DNA of 64,000 nt from Ophiodon elongatus (GCA_016806645.1 JACSYO010002005.1:1075001-1139000); one strand, 5' to 3'; counted from the first letter of the stretch, positions 1 to 12,910 are shown. Made by a program: numbers and translations. Notes: generated by a model not told the origin, from the letters alone.

Positions 1-589
1 ACTGTGGGTTTGAGTCAAACTACTGAAAGAAAAAAAACAATACAGCCCGAAACAACAATGAGTCATTCAGCCGGAAAACCCAGAATACATTCACGGCAGA
101 ATGCAGGCAAATCAGTGCGCAGGCTTTTGTTGAGCTCACGGTGAAATGAATCACCCCCCCGGTGTCTACTCTATGTCAAACAGCAAATCTACAAATATGA
201 AAGAAGAAGGAGCGAACGTCATCAAAAGCTGCTTTTAAGCGGGCCGCTCGCAGGACAAGAGCCTTTGTGTAATTGGCTTTACTTTAACTATGGTTCCAAC
301 ACCTGAGTTCTCCTATGAAAATCAGAGCTGCCAGTCAAACGATGCCGCTAATAAGCCTAACCACTGATTAAAATACCCAGCTTGCCCTTAACTATGGCTG
401 CTTCTCCACCTCCACCAACCCCCCCACCCCCTCCTCATCCTCCTCCTCTTCCTTGCTGAAAAGGTAGTGGTTATGCAAAGAATCCAAAGGGGAGAGGATT
501 GTGCTTTTTACCTGAAGTGTTGCTGTTCAGCATGACGAGGATTTGTCAGTACAGTAGGGATATAAAGTAATACTTTCACACTCTCTCTA

Positions 590-653
<64 letters not shown>

Positions 654-2103
654 GTCAGAATCTCTGATATCCATCAAGGATTAACGTTCATAAATCTGTT
701 GAGGAAATAAACAGAAATGAAGGCCAAAAGCCCCGATCAGCTTTTCTTCCATATCAACAGTAATTCCGTCTGTACGGCTCACAGACATTCTACCTTGATA
801 CCTGAAGTAAAGCTCGGCACCTTGCAAGCATCTGCAGTAGTGTGGTGAATAGCTGAAACTCGAGAACTTAAATCAACTTTATTTTCATCAAGGCCTCCCT
901 TCCGTTCTGAACCAGTGAGCAAAAGCTTTAACAGCCTAAATTTGTAATCATAGACAAGTTTTATGTTAATCTAGGCCTCCTTTAATTATACACACAAGCA
1001 TGAGTTTTTATTTGCATTTCCCCACTGTTTACCCAAATAAACCATGTCTATTTCCACTCGCACCATTAACAGTAAAACACTGTTATCTAGACTCAGCTTA
1101 GACTTATTGTTGTTGCTTTTAAAAAATGAGGCTAAACACAGATGTTTTTGTGACAAACTGAAACAGATAATGGTCAAATCTGACCGACCACTGTATGTAC
1201 AGAACCAGATACGATTGGTGACGACATACGATTAGCCGAACAAAAGCTTTCTCTTCTTTGACTGTGAACAGCCAACGTCCCCATGTATTCTCTACATACC
1301 ATTAGTCATCCCCCTGTCAAACTTTTCGAAAGAAAAAGTTTACTTTTTTTGGAAACACACCTCAACATCAGCCACCAATATGGTGTTTTCTCTCTGGATG
1401 ATTCACAGAGAAGAGAAAGCAGTTACTTTATTTTTTTTTTTTAAAAGGCAAGACACTGGCAGTTTTTGTGACTATTGTGCTTCAGATGACCCACAGCAGG
1501 TAAACTATCAGTCCGCCCATTTCTACCCCTCCGACATCCAAAAGTCCTCAACAAAACCTTCTTCCCTGCTGATCATCTCTCTCTACTGCGTCTGGCTTCA
1601 CCTCGCCTTTTTCCCTTTCCCAGTCCCACTATCTATGTTTCCCCTTTACAGGCTTTTTGTGTGAATCTGCAAAAAGAGTGCAAATGTTTTCTTTCCCCTT
1701 CTCATTTCTACGCCTATGTTGGAGCTCTGAGTCCTTATTCAAAGAGCGGGGTGCATCTGCAGCCAAGGTGAGACGCCAGCCAAAAACCTCTGTTCTTTTT
1801 ATAGCAAAAGCAGCAATTTGGTGGAAACAATGCCGTAGTGTCACCTCCGCTTTCTACAGGGTGTTCTTGGTATGAAGAGGGAGAGCAGCAGCGAGATGTA
1901 GAGGGGGTTAAAAAACCCAAACTGAGATATTCATTATCTGCAGAGTAGGTGCAGCGAGACTGCACCAGCGTGAATATTAATTATCCCTATGGTACAAGCC
2001 AGAAAAAAAAAAAAAAAGAAAAAACAACTGCTTGCATCTTGAACAAACACAGGGCAAAACAATGGGGCGATGTGCACTTTGCAGGTTATTCTTTCCCATT
2101 CAC
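1..2103 (-). other. trappc9: Intron downstream of e15, partial
   Basis: This is intronic DNA continuing off the left edge. It holds a pyrimidine-rich stretch near 400-455, the (CA)n tract at 597-651 and A-runs near 1996-2018. No coding similarity was seen in either strand. Confidence 0.8.
597..651 (+). repeat. (CA)n microsatellite
   Basis: About 27 uninterrupted CA units follow a short CT-rich run. Confidence 0.98.
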
Positions 2104-2222
2104 CTTGATATGGCTGTACTCCGCCTTGCCGGACTCGCTGCCGAGCATCTTGTTCTCCGGCCGGGGTTTGAGGAGCTGTCGCAGCGGGCTGGAGATCGGC
2201 AGGCCCGTCACGCTGATGCCAT
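2104..2222 (-). CDS. trappc9: trappc9 exon e15 (residues 615-654 of the fragment)
   Basis: This is the last exon visible. It encodes DGISVTGLPISSPLRQLLKP, then RPENKMLGSESGKAEYSHIK, and ends on a codon boundary at GTGAAT. The acceptor is CCTTTCAG. Length 119 nt, phase 1 to 0. It matches the vertebrate segment D-G-I-S-V-x-G-x-P-x-S-S-P-x-R-Q ending Y-S-H-x-K. The remaining roughly 300 C-terminal residues are left of the window. Confidence 0.94.
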
Positions 2223-2807
2223 CTGAAAGGACATAACGGCGTCACGCGGTCAGCACAGAGCGAAGAGACGCGGGTGTCACGGAAACAGCAGCCAGCAGAG
2301 CGTGACAGCGCCTCACATTGTGAGACGTCAACAGCAGCTATTTTGTTGTGACGCAGTATTTTAATTACTTTTTTTTTTTTTTTTCTCTTATTAGTTGGTT
2401 ATTTAGCTACATTTCCCAGAAGTGACACGTTCCTCACAATTACTTGATGATGTACGGGAAACAGCACCAGACTTCATACTTTAGATCAAATGTAGGAGTA
2501 TATTATTATTATTATGATGATCATAGGCAGAGTTCACTCAATTAACCATTTTGTAGACACCGTCCCTGAACAGTGATTGTTCAATGATTGGAATCATAAC
2601 TCGGCAACAACAACAACGGCCTGTCATGCTTTGGATTTCTAAACATGCAAAAACAAGAGTCCACAGAAATAGCCAGACTTGGAATCGAGAGAGGTTTGTT
2701 TCAGCAGTCAGTGCTACGAAGCTTCGAACTATGAGACGCGACGTACCTCTAGCGGCAGTTTTAGACGTGTCATGGACGGCATATTAATATGTTGTTTGTT
2801 AAATAGT

Positions 2808-2868
2808 GATAGATAGATAGATATATATAGATATCTATATATATATACACACACACACACACATATAG
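2808..2868 (+). repeat. Compound (GATA)/(AT)/(CA) microsatellite
   Basis: GATA units pass into AT-rich palindromic sequence (AGATATCT) and then CA units. Confidence 0.95.
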
Positions 2869-2870
2869 TT

Positions 2871-3005
2871 TCTTTTCAACACAAACTTCCGTCTTCACAG
2901 GAAATTTGGGTTTGTGCAAAGAAAACCACTAAGTTAGGTTGAGGAAAAGAGCGTGGTTTGACAAAACAAACGACTCACGTGACAAACTTCCGGTTTCACA
3001 TTTCT
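2871..3005 (+). repeat. Interspersed repeat family A, copy 1
   Basis: CTTCACAGGAA, AAAACCACTAAGTTAGGTT, GAGGAAAAGAGCGTGGTTT, then CTTCCGGTTTCAC. The same word series appears, eroded, near 37.2 and 39.95 kb and inverted near 8.6 kb, defining a dispersed repeat of the introns. Confidence 0.55.
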
Positions 3006-3087
3006 ATTGGTTAGCCATTTTATGAAAACCATCTGTTTGCCTTTAGTTTTATTCATTTTGGTTGGGTGCTTTAATTCTGAATCATGC

Positions 3088-3172
3088 GTATGTATGTACT
3101 GTATGTACGTACTGTATGTATGTATGCATGCATGCATGTATGCATGCATGTATACATGTATGTATGTATACT
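3088..3172 (+). repeat. (GTAT)n/(GCAT)n tract
   Basis: Imperfect GTAT units alternate with GCATGCATG blocks over about 85 bp, almost entirely alternating purine and pyrimidine. Confidence 0.95.
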
Positions 3173-3481
3173 TGTCTTTGAATGTGTGTATGTAAATATG
3201 TGAAGCAACTGTTTGTTACCATGTCTTCTAAAAAAGTGTTTCCATTATTAGTACTATCATTAGTACTATGATTACTAGTACTATTATCTCAATAGGTTGT
3301 GTTCACCTTGTCTTATAAGATTTCTAAACAGCATACTTGACTCCACAAAGTTTAGTTTTTAATATCTGAAAAACAATAGAAAATCTAAGATGATTTATGG
3401 GGTTTAACGGTGCTGCCTGTGAAGAAAGATCTGAACGATTTTATACTTGTGACCTTGAGAGAAACAGTGTGGCCACAGTAG

Positions 3482-3615
3482 CAGCTGCACTATCAGCAGC
3501 TGCATCCGGCACCACCACGGGGGCTGCTGCTTCCAACCCACTCAGACAATACTCAAAAATGACGCCCAGAGCCCAGACTCTGACGTCAAAGGAATCATAT
3601 CGCTCTCTGACGTCA
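3482..3615. promoter_or_regulatory. Paired CRE and E-box cluster (candidate enhancer)
   Basis: Two perfect CRE palindromes TGACGTCA at 3581-3588 and 3608-3615 (27 bp apart), plus two CAGCTG E-boxes at 3482-3487 and 3497-3502. The sites are seen directly; regulatory activity is inference. Confidence 0.35.
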
Positions 3616-6216
3616 GTGGAATGCAAAGCCCTGTAATTTCCCCCAAGAGAAGGAACATTACCGGCCCGATGCAGCAGCTCAGGCGATCGAGTTCATGGAA
3701 GACAGACAGACGAACTCACAGACTATCAAACTAGAACAACCACATGCCAGATCGGTGAAACAGAACCAGCTGGAGGAGCGTCTTCATGTTGGAAAGGAAA
3801 AAAAGACGTGCGCGTAAGGCATGAACGTGTTGCTGTCCCGATGAAAGTAATGCCGTCTAAATGTGGATTATGCAAAAATGTATCCTGACAACAGGTAAAC
3901 ACGGAGGAAGTGTCGAGATTGTCTTAACAGCAAACAGCGGTAACAGAAAATTAATACAGCAAACTGGAGCAGATCAGAAAACAGGGAGCCTTATAAGTAA
4001 AAAAAAAAGATGAAACATAAAAGAGGGGAAATTGGAAATAGCGGCGTGTCTCCAATAATAGGCGTAAAAAAATGAAAAGCATAGGCTCCACTCGCTCCCT
4101 TATTAGATCGCAGCTACTTCTTTCGGGTGCTGTCACAGAAAGTCATGTGTGACTAGAGCGAACACACATTTTCTTCCAGCGTCTTTCTTCCGTTTTGATA
4201 AATAACAAGAGTCCGCTTTAAACCTGCCTTGGTAAACACGTCTGGCGGTGTGATCTCGAGCCGCTGCGTTTGATTGGCTTTCACCGGGTGTCACTCACGA
4301 TCGTCAGATTTCGTCTTTCAGGGGGACCGGCCCAAAAACAAAACGCCCGGCGCAACTGTGCGAAACTTCCCTTCTCAGCGATTGCCGCCACTGCCCCGGT
4401 GACAACAATCTCCTCTCGTTATTGCCTCATTCGCCGTGTCCTGCTGCTAAACAGATTAGATATGCATGAGACATACACTCAGAGTGGCAGAAAGGGAGAG
4501 AGGCCCCAAAAAATCCAGACAATGCTTTCAGACTTTATGAACTGCGTCTCTCCCATTACGGTACGCAGCCTGTTTCAGAAGATACCCATGACATGGTGTG
4601 TCCTGTGGCACCGAGACTGTGTGAGTAATGGGTGCTGTGATTAACGATGGCATTGCTCACAAGTCACAATTACCCCCCCCCACCTTTTATACCCTCCTTC
4701 CAATCAGTATCTGTCTAGTTCTCTGTCTAACCGTCTTCGGGGAGAGTATCGCGTGGAGTCAAGGTTTCTATCAGTGGTCAGATCGCTGCATTGCTTGCTT
4801 TTATCTTCATTTGTTTTACATAGAAATAATCATTTTTGCATTTTGTTCAATCATCCAATAAAAAGCCAATTCAAACCCAATGCTAATAGGGAATGGTATG
4901 GCCACGGTGATTCTTCCTCAGGCTGAGATTTGGGTAAGTTTAACCATGATGATGCTGTATGCCCCCACCCACCCCCCTTAGCACATGCATGCACTACACA
5001 AAGGTGAAAGGGCAATCGCGTGTGTGGTGGCTGCGTGACAAGTGCATTGAAAGAAAAGGGAGACAGGGCTGGTCAAAGGTTCAATTACAGTAGAGAAGCA
5101 ATTATAAAAAAATTATTAAAAAATAAAATTTAAAAAAATTCCTTTTATGGTGCAAAATCCTTTGTAGTTTCAGTAGTTAGCGACATGAAAGAAATGGCAA
5201 AAAAGTAATTTAACTACTGAAATTACTGGGCAGTTATAGTCAAACTACTAGTTTGATGACTTGTGGTTATTGACTCCAACACGGATTAGTCTGTAGGTTC
5301 ATAAGCTGCTGTGGATCTCTACAGTGTCAGTTGTGCTCACATTTATGAGCCTTTTTCCTGGACGATGGAAATATCTAGAAGATATGGAAAATATGACTTG
5401 TTACAGTGTCAACATTGACACCCTGTTCAATATCCTGTTAAAGGAAGAAGGAAGAACCTATAAAATACCAATCACTGCTTGTCCCGTGCTGAAGTTAACA
5501 TGTACAATTACATGTTTTACAATGCGAGTGAAACCACTTTGACACATACTGCAGCTTTGGGTTATTTCTGGACATCAAATACACCATTAATTTTTAAATG
5601 AATTTGTTAAACAACCAATTACATTACAGCACGAACGTGCAGCGCCTCTTTCAAAACTAATATACCGAGCGGACACGTAGCACTGAGACTGAGAGCATCA
5701 TTAAGCTTCTATCTGCCGTACGGAGAGAGGGAGAGGAATGGGTCTACGTGATGAGCAGAAATCTGGTAGGTAATACACAAAGATCTGAACAAATGATTTC
5801 CATCATTACAGAAAGCTATTGGAGTCTGTCTGGCAGCTCCATTAAAGCCATCCACCAACAGCTGCTTTGTTCATCAGTAACGAACGTCTGGCGTGCCGAG
5901 ATCCACGTGGCATTTAACTTGAGACAACTATACAAAAGCTATTAATATGCTACCAGAGTTTTGTTTTTTTTCTTCATTTTACAGCTACTGACGTATTGTT
6001 TGCCTTAATTTCAATACAACATAGAGACCTCAGAACTTCCACACATTGTCAGAGACCTTCTTGTGATAAGATAAGTCACCGTTGTGTTGCGAGATCACCT
6101 GTCAAACGCTGTGTCCGGTACTGAGGTCTTTCCCCCTTTGGTTTTCAGTTAATTAGGTTGCGCTCTTATCTTTGTCTGTGCAGCCGCGGTGGCATCGTGA
6201 TAACTGCTCAGTTCTC

Positions 6217-6290
6217 CTACCTATCTATCTACCTATCTACCTACCTACCTACCCACCCACCCACCCACCTACCTACCTACCTACCTACCC
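6217..6290 (+). repeat. (CTAC)/(CTAT)/(CCAC) tetranucleotide tract
   Basis: CTAT, CTAC and CCAC tetranucleotides follow one another without interruption. Confidence 0.95.
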
Positions 6291-6552
6291 GTTCCCAACA
6301 AACTGGAAGTGGAAGAACACCACTTGCTTTGCAAATAAAGCAGGGTATGTTTTAAAATTACTATTTCAAACAGGACAATATATTTTGTGATATCTCGCTT
6401 GGTTGAAAAAGAATAATAAAAATGGACAGATAAACGGATAAAATCCAGACGTGCCAGAGGGTGGTAGTAAGGCAGCTGGAGATGTTCGGTAACAGCCCAA
6501 AGAAGAAAAACAGGAGAATACGAACTTGTGCAGTATTTGTTTGGCTGGCCAG

Positions 6553-6581
<29 letters not shown>
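6553..6581 (+). repeat. (ATA)n microsatellite
   Basis: About nine and a half uninterrupted ATA/TAA units. Confidence 0.95.
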
Positions 6582-6583
<2 letters not shown>

Positions 6584-7031
6584 TGGATGGACTCCAATGG
6601 ACGGACTACGAGCGAGACAAAAGGTTTTCATCATCTTCACCGGCTCTCATTCAGGCCACTCAAGCCCGGTGGTTGAAGATCTGAGTTTCATAAAATTAAC
6701 ACTTTCCTAGGTTGTTGGAGCAGTCGGTTTATAATCTGTATTAAAGACCTCTGGGACTCGTATGAAGTAACCTTTTGGAGCTCTGATAGCTATCGAGTCC
6801 GCCAAAGACGCACAATGTTTACATAATTATTACTTTTCCTCTTGTTACCACTTCTTTTTTTGTACGACACTCATCAGCCAGATGCGAGGTAATTTCATCC
6901 TGCTGTGCACTTGCCCTTTGAATAGTATGAACCGCAATAAAGTTAATCTATCCATCTGTCTATCTAACAAGGGGACTGAATGCGAATGAGGTTTTTGATT
7001 TAAATCAAGATGTTTCTGATGAAGGAATATG

Positions 7032-7034
<3 letters not shown>

Positions 7035-7067
<33 letters not shown>
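7035..7067 (+). repeat. Poly(A) run, 33 nt
   Basis: An uninterrupted A33 run. It could be a retroposon tail, but nothing recognisable precedes it. Confidence 0.95.
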
Positions 7068-7069
<2 letters not shown>

Positions 7070-8504
7070 AACTACAAATCTGACCAGACAATAAATAAAT
7101 GTCAGTTTCAGTTGGTACAAAAATAAAAGTAAAAGTACTGGGGTTCGATAAGCAGCTATATTTGCTACACGGTTGTTTTTGTTTTTCTCCCCGTCGAGAA
7201 AATACGAACCAGACTCCAAATATTTAGAACAGCAAATATAATACCTTTCATGAAATGGCTATTAGGATGACATACAACATTTTTGACAACAGATAGACGT
7301 GAAACAGAAATCTAATGTCATTACACTTAAAACGTGTTCTTGGGGGCTAAAAGGTGGTGTTGGTGCTGCAAGTTCAGAAATTTAAAACAAACTAGAGAAG
7401 TAGCACAGCAGTGGATCGTCTCACTGAGGTTGACTGAGGACAAACAATGAGAAACCTCCAAAGCACCTCCCTGTCTCTTCAATTAAAAGGAGCTTGAATG
7501 CATCCTCTTCATGTTGTTATTTGGCACAATGCGTTTCCTGTGTCTCTTTGTTTTGGAGGCAGACATTTTCCGTGGTGCAAAGCACGTCTTCAAAAGACAT
7601 TAATGGAGGCGGGAGCACCGTCAACGGGGTACAATGCTCACACCATTTAATATGATAAAGCTCGCTAAGTCAAGGCCCATTAGTCTCGAGCGATGACGTC
7701 ACTCCCTTCTGATCCTAAGTTATGGCGTCGTGCTCTCGAGCCGGATCCAGAGTGAGGGACAAACTCTTCTCGGGATAAATCAATGAGGCTCGGCCTGTTC
7801 TGAATGCACGGTTTCCTGTGGCTTTGTCTGCTTTGCCCCTTCTGCCTCAGCTGAAGCACAAAGGACACCGAGTGCACAACTGCCAGGCGGCATTACAGTT
7901 AAGGCCGATGGATCGGCATTCTGCACAACGCGCATAGAAACACAGGTTGATCAATACATGGCATATAATTAGGGAAAGATTCCACGATTGATGTGTGATA
8001 TCACTCAACCTCCCGACAGATGCGAATCAAGGCGCACACTAATTCCCAGCTTCGGTGCAGCATAACAGTCAAATCTGAACCGTGGTCATATGATGGCTTA
8101 CAGTGATATTAAATATAGAGAGGCGCTGATGTAACACAATGTACCCGCAGCAAACACATCAGAGAGACTCCGACACACACACACCGCACAAGCTGTGAGC
8201 CATCATCTATCCTCAGGCTGTGGAGCTGGAAAAAGAGAAGGCGTGAAAGAGGAGCAGACAGAAAAGAGAAGAAAAAAAAAAAAAGGTGTGTATACCATCG
8301 TCACACCTGGGCAAACTGAAGGCAAACTTCATTCACATGCATCCACATTCATATTCAGCCACATGAGCACAATCATCGTCATTCCGTGATGCATGAGCAG
8401 CTGACGTATGAAGAGCAAGACAGTCCACGAAGGGCGGGCGGGTCAAACAAACATGACTTTCACCCAGGAGACCGCTGTCCGTGTCCCGTATGAAAGCAGG
8501 TCAA

Positions 8505-8660
8505 AGTTGACTAATGTACTAACGGCAGTTACATAACAACAGTAGTTACTTTTACGCAAGACGTTCTGACTGCAACCATGATCGCAATCTTTTTCTAAAC
8601 CTAGCCAAGTTTCTTTTGTTTCATAAGTAAACCTAAAAACTAAGTAAACCTACACAGAGC
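8505..8660 (-). repeat. Interspersed repeat family A, inverted copy
   Basis: CTTTTTCTAAACCTAGCCAA followed by TTTCTTTTGTTTCATAAGTA is the complement-oriented form of the GTTAGG/AGGAAAA block of copy 1. Preceding words (AGTAGTTACTTTTACG) are also typical of the family as I remember it. Confidence 0.4.
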
Positions 8661-8747
8661 GGCATAGTTTGAAGCGTGTGGCCACTGACCAAGCGGCAGG
8701 ATTTGACAATTTGGTTGAGATAATGTGTTGATTTATCACATTATATA

Positions 8748-8876
8748 TATATCTTGTTTTTTTTCATTCATACACAAACATAAATGTAAGAATTACAATG
8801 TGTAGTTTCACCTAGAGTTATGTTCTAAACCAAGCTAAAGCCCTGCTGGCTCTAGCTTCATATTTAGCATATACAG
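8748..8876 (+). mobile_element. Fragment of the same family as the 34.3-kb element
   Basis: This stretch aligns by eye over about 125 bp with 34514-34640, sharing TATCTTGTTT, AAATGTAA and the CTAAG/CCTGCTG/CTCYAGC blocks in order. Both ends of the element are missing here. Confidence 0.6.
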
Positions 8877-9233
8877 TAAACATCTAATCTAACTTTCGAC
8901 AAGAAAACAAGTAAGCAAAAAATGTCTCAAAATGTACTTTTTGTAATTCATATTCATATTCATATTATACAAAAAGACTGTTGCTATGTGTCCCTTTCCC
9001 CTGGCCACTTAGACCTTAAGATAAAGTTTGCTTGATTCTCTCTCTCACAGCTTCCACTCCGAACATTGGTGAAAAAGAAATGCAGAATTAGAACTACATC
9101 TTCTACAGGTGGCTGTGGCTGCGGAGGCTGTGAGTGGTTCACTAACAGCAGCGCCTCCTACTCTCGGTGTCTCGTGTTCTTCTCTAAGATATCAAACCCC
9201 AAAAAAATGTCTCCCAACGGTCAGACCAAGTGA

Positions 9234-9352
9234 CTTGCATCGTAACTCCGTGCCATTGGTACAAGGTCTGGTGTGTGTGTGAACGGCTGAATGAGAGACA
9301 GATTGTAAAGTAACTCCAATAAAAGCGCTATATGAATACAGTCCAGTTACCA
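9234..9352 (+). mobile_element. SINE 3' tail fragment
   Basis: The stretch contains TTGCATCGTAACTCCGTGCC, a TGTGTGTGTGAACGGCTGAA block, GTAAAGTAA and the ending AAAGCGCTATATGAATACAG. This order is the usual 3' end of the teleost tRNA-derived SINE whose heads occur near 17.9 and 38.0 kb (family recalled, not searched). Confidence 0.6.
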
Positions 9353-10589
9353 CCCATTCCTAGGTGCTGTGAAGAAATCCATCAATTTGAACCAAGTGGC
9401 ACGAAATGCTAAATTTAGAAGAGACTACTGATTTGTTGGCAATGGTTTAGTTCATGAACTGTATCCAGAAGGTGGGGACACATTAAAATAATGCATTAAT
9501 CCGCTAAGTATGAAGACTGCCGTACGAACATATTGTGTTGCCATTTTCAGTGTTGAAAATGGCAACAATGAACAATGACAGGCATCTTTCTTCAATATGT
9601 TTTTGTGCATTTAAGATCAGTGCTTTGCCTTGAATGAAGGCAATTGGTGGATTTTTTTTTTTTAAATGCACTAATTGTGAAGAGCTCCAGCTGCAAAACA
9701 GTGCAGCAAGGTACATAATTATACTTAGGTTATTACAAATATTATCAATGGTATTTAAAAAAAGAAATCAATAGTCCCACTCCTGGTTTCATTGCATTGG
9801 AAGTAGAGTCAATACTCAGACATTATGCGCAGCACTTTACCAATAAAATGGAACAATGTTTAAATGACTAAACAAAAAATCTTGTTATGGTTTAAATTCA
9901 TTTTCAGTACAACATGGCCTGTTCTGAATTAATTACTCGTTCATATCTACACTGATAAAAGACCGTTTCTGCTGCAATATGACTGCATATGTCTGAATCC
10001 TTATAATACATTAATGTTAATTCTGTGTGTGACTGCAGAGGTCTCACAATGTTTTAAAATGCTTTAGGTTGCAAAAATATTCTGTATTCTAAAAAAGTTA
10101 AAGAGTTCAAAAATACGCTTGTTTGTTGTCTTGCTTAAAAGTAAAATAAATAATAATAAAATAGCTAGTCTTCACTGGACTGGGCTGCCGGTTTCTGAGA
10201 AATAGTTTCTGAACTTAATAATCCGTAAAAACAACCACCAGTCGTTAGGGAGGGGTATTGTTAGGATGTTATCGATTATACTCCTACGATCAATACTCTT
10301 ATGATGGGGGGGCATTCTCGTCTCAGACAGAATAAGCTAACAAGGGTATTAAGATATGTGGCAAACTAATATAAACAGATTTCATGCAGACAGCTTTTGT
10401 TTTAGCTTGTCTCGTAATAACTCCCTATGAGACGAGCTCGTGTAAAACATTGCCCCCGTGGATGAGAGTCAGAGCAGATGGAAAATTAGCTTTTCTCTGA
10501 TTTTCTGCTGGTTGAACAGGTGTATTGATTAAGTATTGGCTGTGGAAGGTTTCACTGCACTTACAGTGAAGAGCGTAGTCAGAGGAGCT

Positions 10590-10592
<3 letters not shown>

Positions 10593-10622
<30 letters not shown>
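10593..10622 (+). repeat. (CA)n microsatellite
   Basis: Fifteen CA units. Confidence 0.97.
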
Positions 10623-10625
<3 letters not shown>

Positions 10626-11100
10626 AGCAGAGGAGATGCTGCAGGGTAATGAATTGCATCAAAATGTTAAAAAATGTGCTTATCGATAATCCGGTCGATA
10701 ATTAAACCCAGAGGTCCGTTTATTTCCAGGTTTCGGTAATCATACAAGTCGTTTTTACATTTCTGATGCGTACAAAATTAAACAAACAATATTATGTTGT
10801 CGCCTCGAACAAAGTGCTTCACTAATGGTACTACGTGGCGACATTAAAAATGTATATGTATCTGTGCGTGGTGACGATACAACACAACTGGAAGCATCAG
10901 TTGAGCCGCCTCGAGACGCTTGACGAGCAACGATGGCAGCACTTGGTAATCTTCAAGCACAGAAAGCAAAACGGTCTTTATGCAAATAAGTTCACGAGTA
11001 CATTAACGCGACATTATTAATGTGATTTTGCTAATGCGTTCACATGTGGATAGCATCGAATGTGTTCTGCAAAAACTGCATCCCATAATGTCACCATAAC

Positions 11101-11215
11101 AACTGAATTCAGAGCTGCCGTTTGGACCATGTCTTATCTCCTTAATTCAGGGCCCCCAATTATTGCTCGGCTAATTAAAACATTGAAACGGTATCGCTTA
11201 AATGACCTCACGGGG
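11101..11215. promoter_or_regulatory. Candidate intronic regulatory block with homeodomain-type sites
   Basis: The block contains CTTATCTCC (GATA-type), CCAATTATTG and CTAATTAA (11171-11178) in non-repetitive sequence. The composition resembles vertebrate conserved noncoding elements, but conservation cannot be tested here. Confidence 0.2.
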
Positions 11216-12289
11216 GGGGGAGCGGCGCCGGGGCCGAGATAAACACGCAGCATTGTATGTATTTACTTTCTCCGTCGTCTGAATCCACATACACAAACGC
11301 ACACAAAGTAAAAGTCTCTGTGGCACAGGAGCGGTATTTATAATCATTAATATTTATCAGCCCACAGACTTTTTTTTGACAGTTTGAAGGAGGCGGCACA
11401 GAGGCAGAAATGAAAGAGGGTTCTGAGAAAGACCGGAGAAGGAACGCAATGAAGGGGCTTCGAGGCAGGGGAGGAGGTCAGACTATATTCCTTTTTCCAC
11501 CAGGAATTAGAATTAGAGGAGAGGATATCCGCCCGTTGAAGTGAGGAAGCCGTGAGCGAGGAGAGAAATGGAGGCGTGAGGACCTTGAGACCTCTCTCTT
11601 ATTACCGCTGCATCTTAAACAAGGACGCTCGTATCCCTGCGATGCAGAGGGCTCCGTGTACGGCGACGCCTCAACACGCAGTTCTGCATCCAACATGCGC
11701 GTCGCCTCAGCTGTTCACAGGTAAAACACGGCAGCACAATTTCTACTGCGGCAAGCGGAGGAAAAACAGTCGCCTTCATGGGGACGACGCACTCAAATGC
11801 CAGTTCAATGGAAACACCATAAATAAATCAATCATAACTTCACGAAGGCATCGTGATTTGCGTTTGAGAGTATTGACTCAACTGTATCGTCACTTTGGAG
11901 ACTATAGTTTGTGGCGCTGGTAAACGCGAATATTTTGTTATTTATAGAAAATATCATAGCTATAAAAACACATCAATGGAGGATGTATTCATGGTTCGGT
12001 AAGGTATTTTATGACATTTATGTTTGGCTTTGTGGAAAATGATTAAATGAGGGAGATGCGAGAAAGTTATTAGTTTCGACGTAATGCAGCTGAACAAACA
12101 TTCATGACTCGATAAAAAGGTGAAACTTTTGAATGAATAATTTTATACTAATATTGACTAATTATGTGAACTTGTGTTATTACATCGTCAGTGAACAAGA
12201 TTATTATTCTGCAGCCATGTAAGCGACTCTGAGGCTGTTGTACTGCGCAGCAATGCTTTGAGCTAAATGTAAAAATCTCAAATAAAACA

Positions 12290-12625
12290 ACAAAACCAAT
12301 GCTAACCTGCTGATGTTTAACAGGTATGATGTTAACCATGTTCAGCATCTGAGGTCAGCATGTTAGCGTGATAATATTTTGCTAATTAGCACGAAACACA
12401 AAGTAAAACTGAGGCTGATGGAAATTTTTTTTAGTGAAGCATATATTTGGTCGGAAGATCTGGAGAGAAATTGTATATAATTCATCCTGAGGGGGACTCG
12501 TCTGTCCATCTGTTCCAAAATATATGGCAATGCATGCAATAGTTGACAAAACATCTCACTCTGTACCACCAATGTCAACCTGCTGGTGGCGCTGACCACG
12601 TATCGTGGCAATCTGTGTAGCTCAA
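12290..12625 (+). repeat. Teleost interspersed repeat
   Basis: The stretch contains the ordered words CTGATGTTTAACAGGTATGA, GTTAGC, GCTAATTAGCAC, AACTGAGGCTGATGG, ATTCATCCTGAGGGGGAC and AATGTCAACCTGCTGGTGGC. I know this series from an abundant fish repeat. It lies about 130 bp downstream of e14 in the transcript. Confidence 0.65.
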
Positions 12626-12750
12626 AACATGTTACCCCCTTGAAGTAAACGGAGTACTTTACACCCATTTGGAGATAGTTTCTGAATTGAATGCACTCTT
12701 GCACAAGCTAGCAGGTACAGACTTACACGTGCCCGTCTTTGTCTACTCAC

Positions 12751-12903
12751 CATCATTGAGGTCCTGCAGCAGGCTCTCCTGGCCCGAGAAGTCCAGCTTG
12801 ACTTTGATGTTGACAGTCAGTGTCACGGCCTGGCCAGACTTTAGAGGCAGGCGAGACAAAGCATCCTCCAGCTCCCAGCTCAGAAACTCTCCAAACACTT
12901 TCT
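12751..12903 (-). CDS. trappc9: trappc9 exon e14 (residues 564-614), acceptor abuts a (TG)n tract
   Basis: The exon encodes EKVFGEFLSWELEDALSRLP, then LKSGQAVTLTVNIKVKLDFS and GQESLLQDLND. Its last base starts the next Asp codon at GTGAGT. Length 153 nt, phase 1 to 1, so skipping would remove 51 residues without a frameshift. The acceptor reads CGCGCAG and is preceded by about 31 TG dinucleotides instead of a normal pyrimidine tract. The I-K-V-K-L-D-F-S segment is strongly conserved, which supports the exon as constitutive in at least some transcripts. Confidence 0.95.
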
Positions 12904-12904
12904 C

Positions 12905-12910
<6 letters not shown>

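Larger units (their letters stand above)
2223..12750 (-). other. trappc9: Intron between e14 and e15 (10.5 kb)
   Basis: This is the longest intron in the window. It contains several microsatellites (2808-2868, 3088-3172, 6217-6290, 6553-6581, 10593-10622), a poly(A) run at 7035-7067, interspersed repeat pieces (2871-3005, 8505-8660, 8748-8876, 9234-9352, 12290-12625), a paired CRE/E-box cluster near 3.5 kb and a possible regulatory block near 11.15 kb. I see no coding sequence; the open frames inside lack recognisable similarity. Confidence 0.8.
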
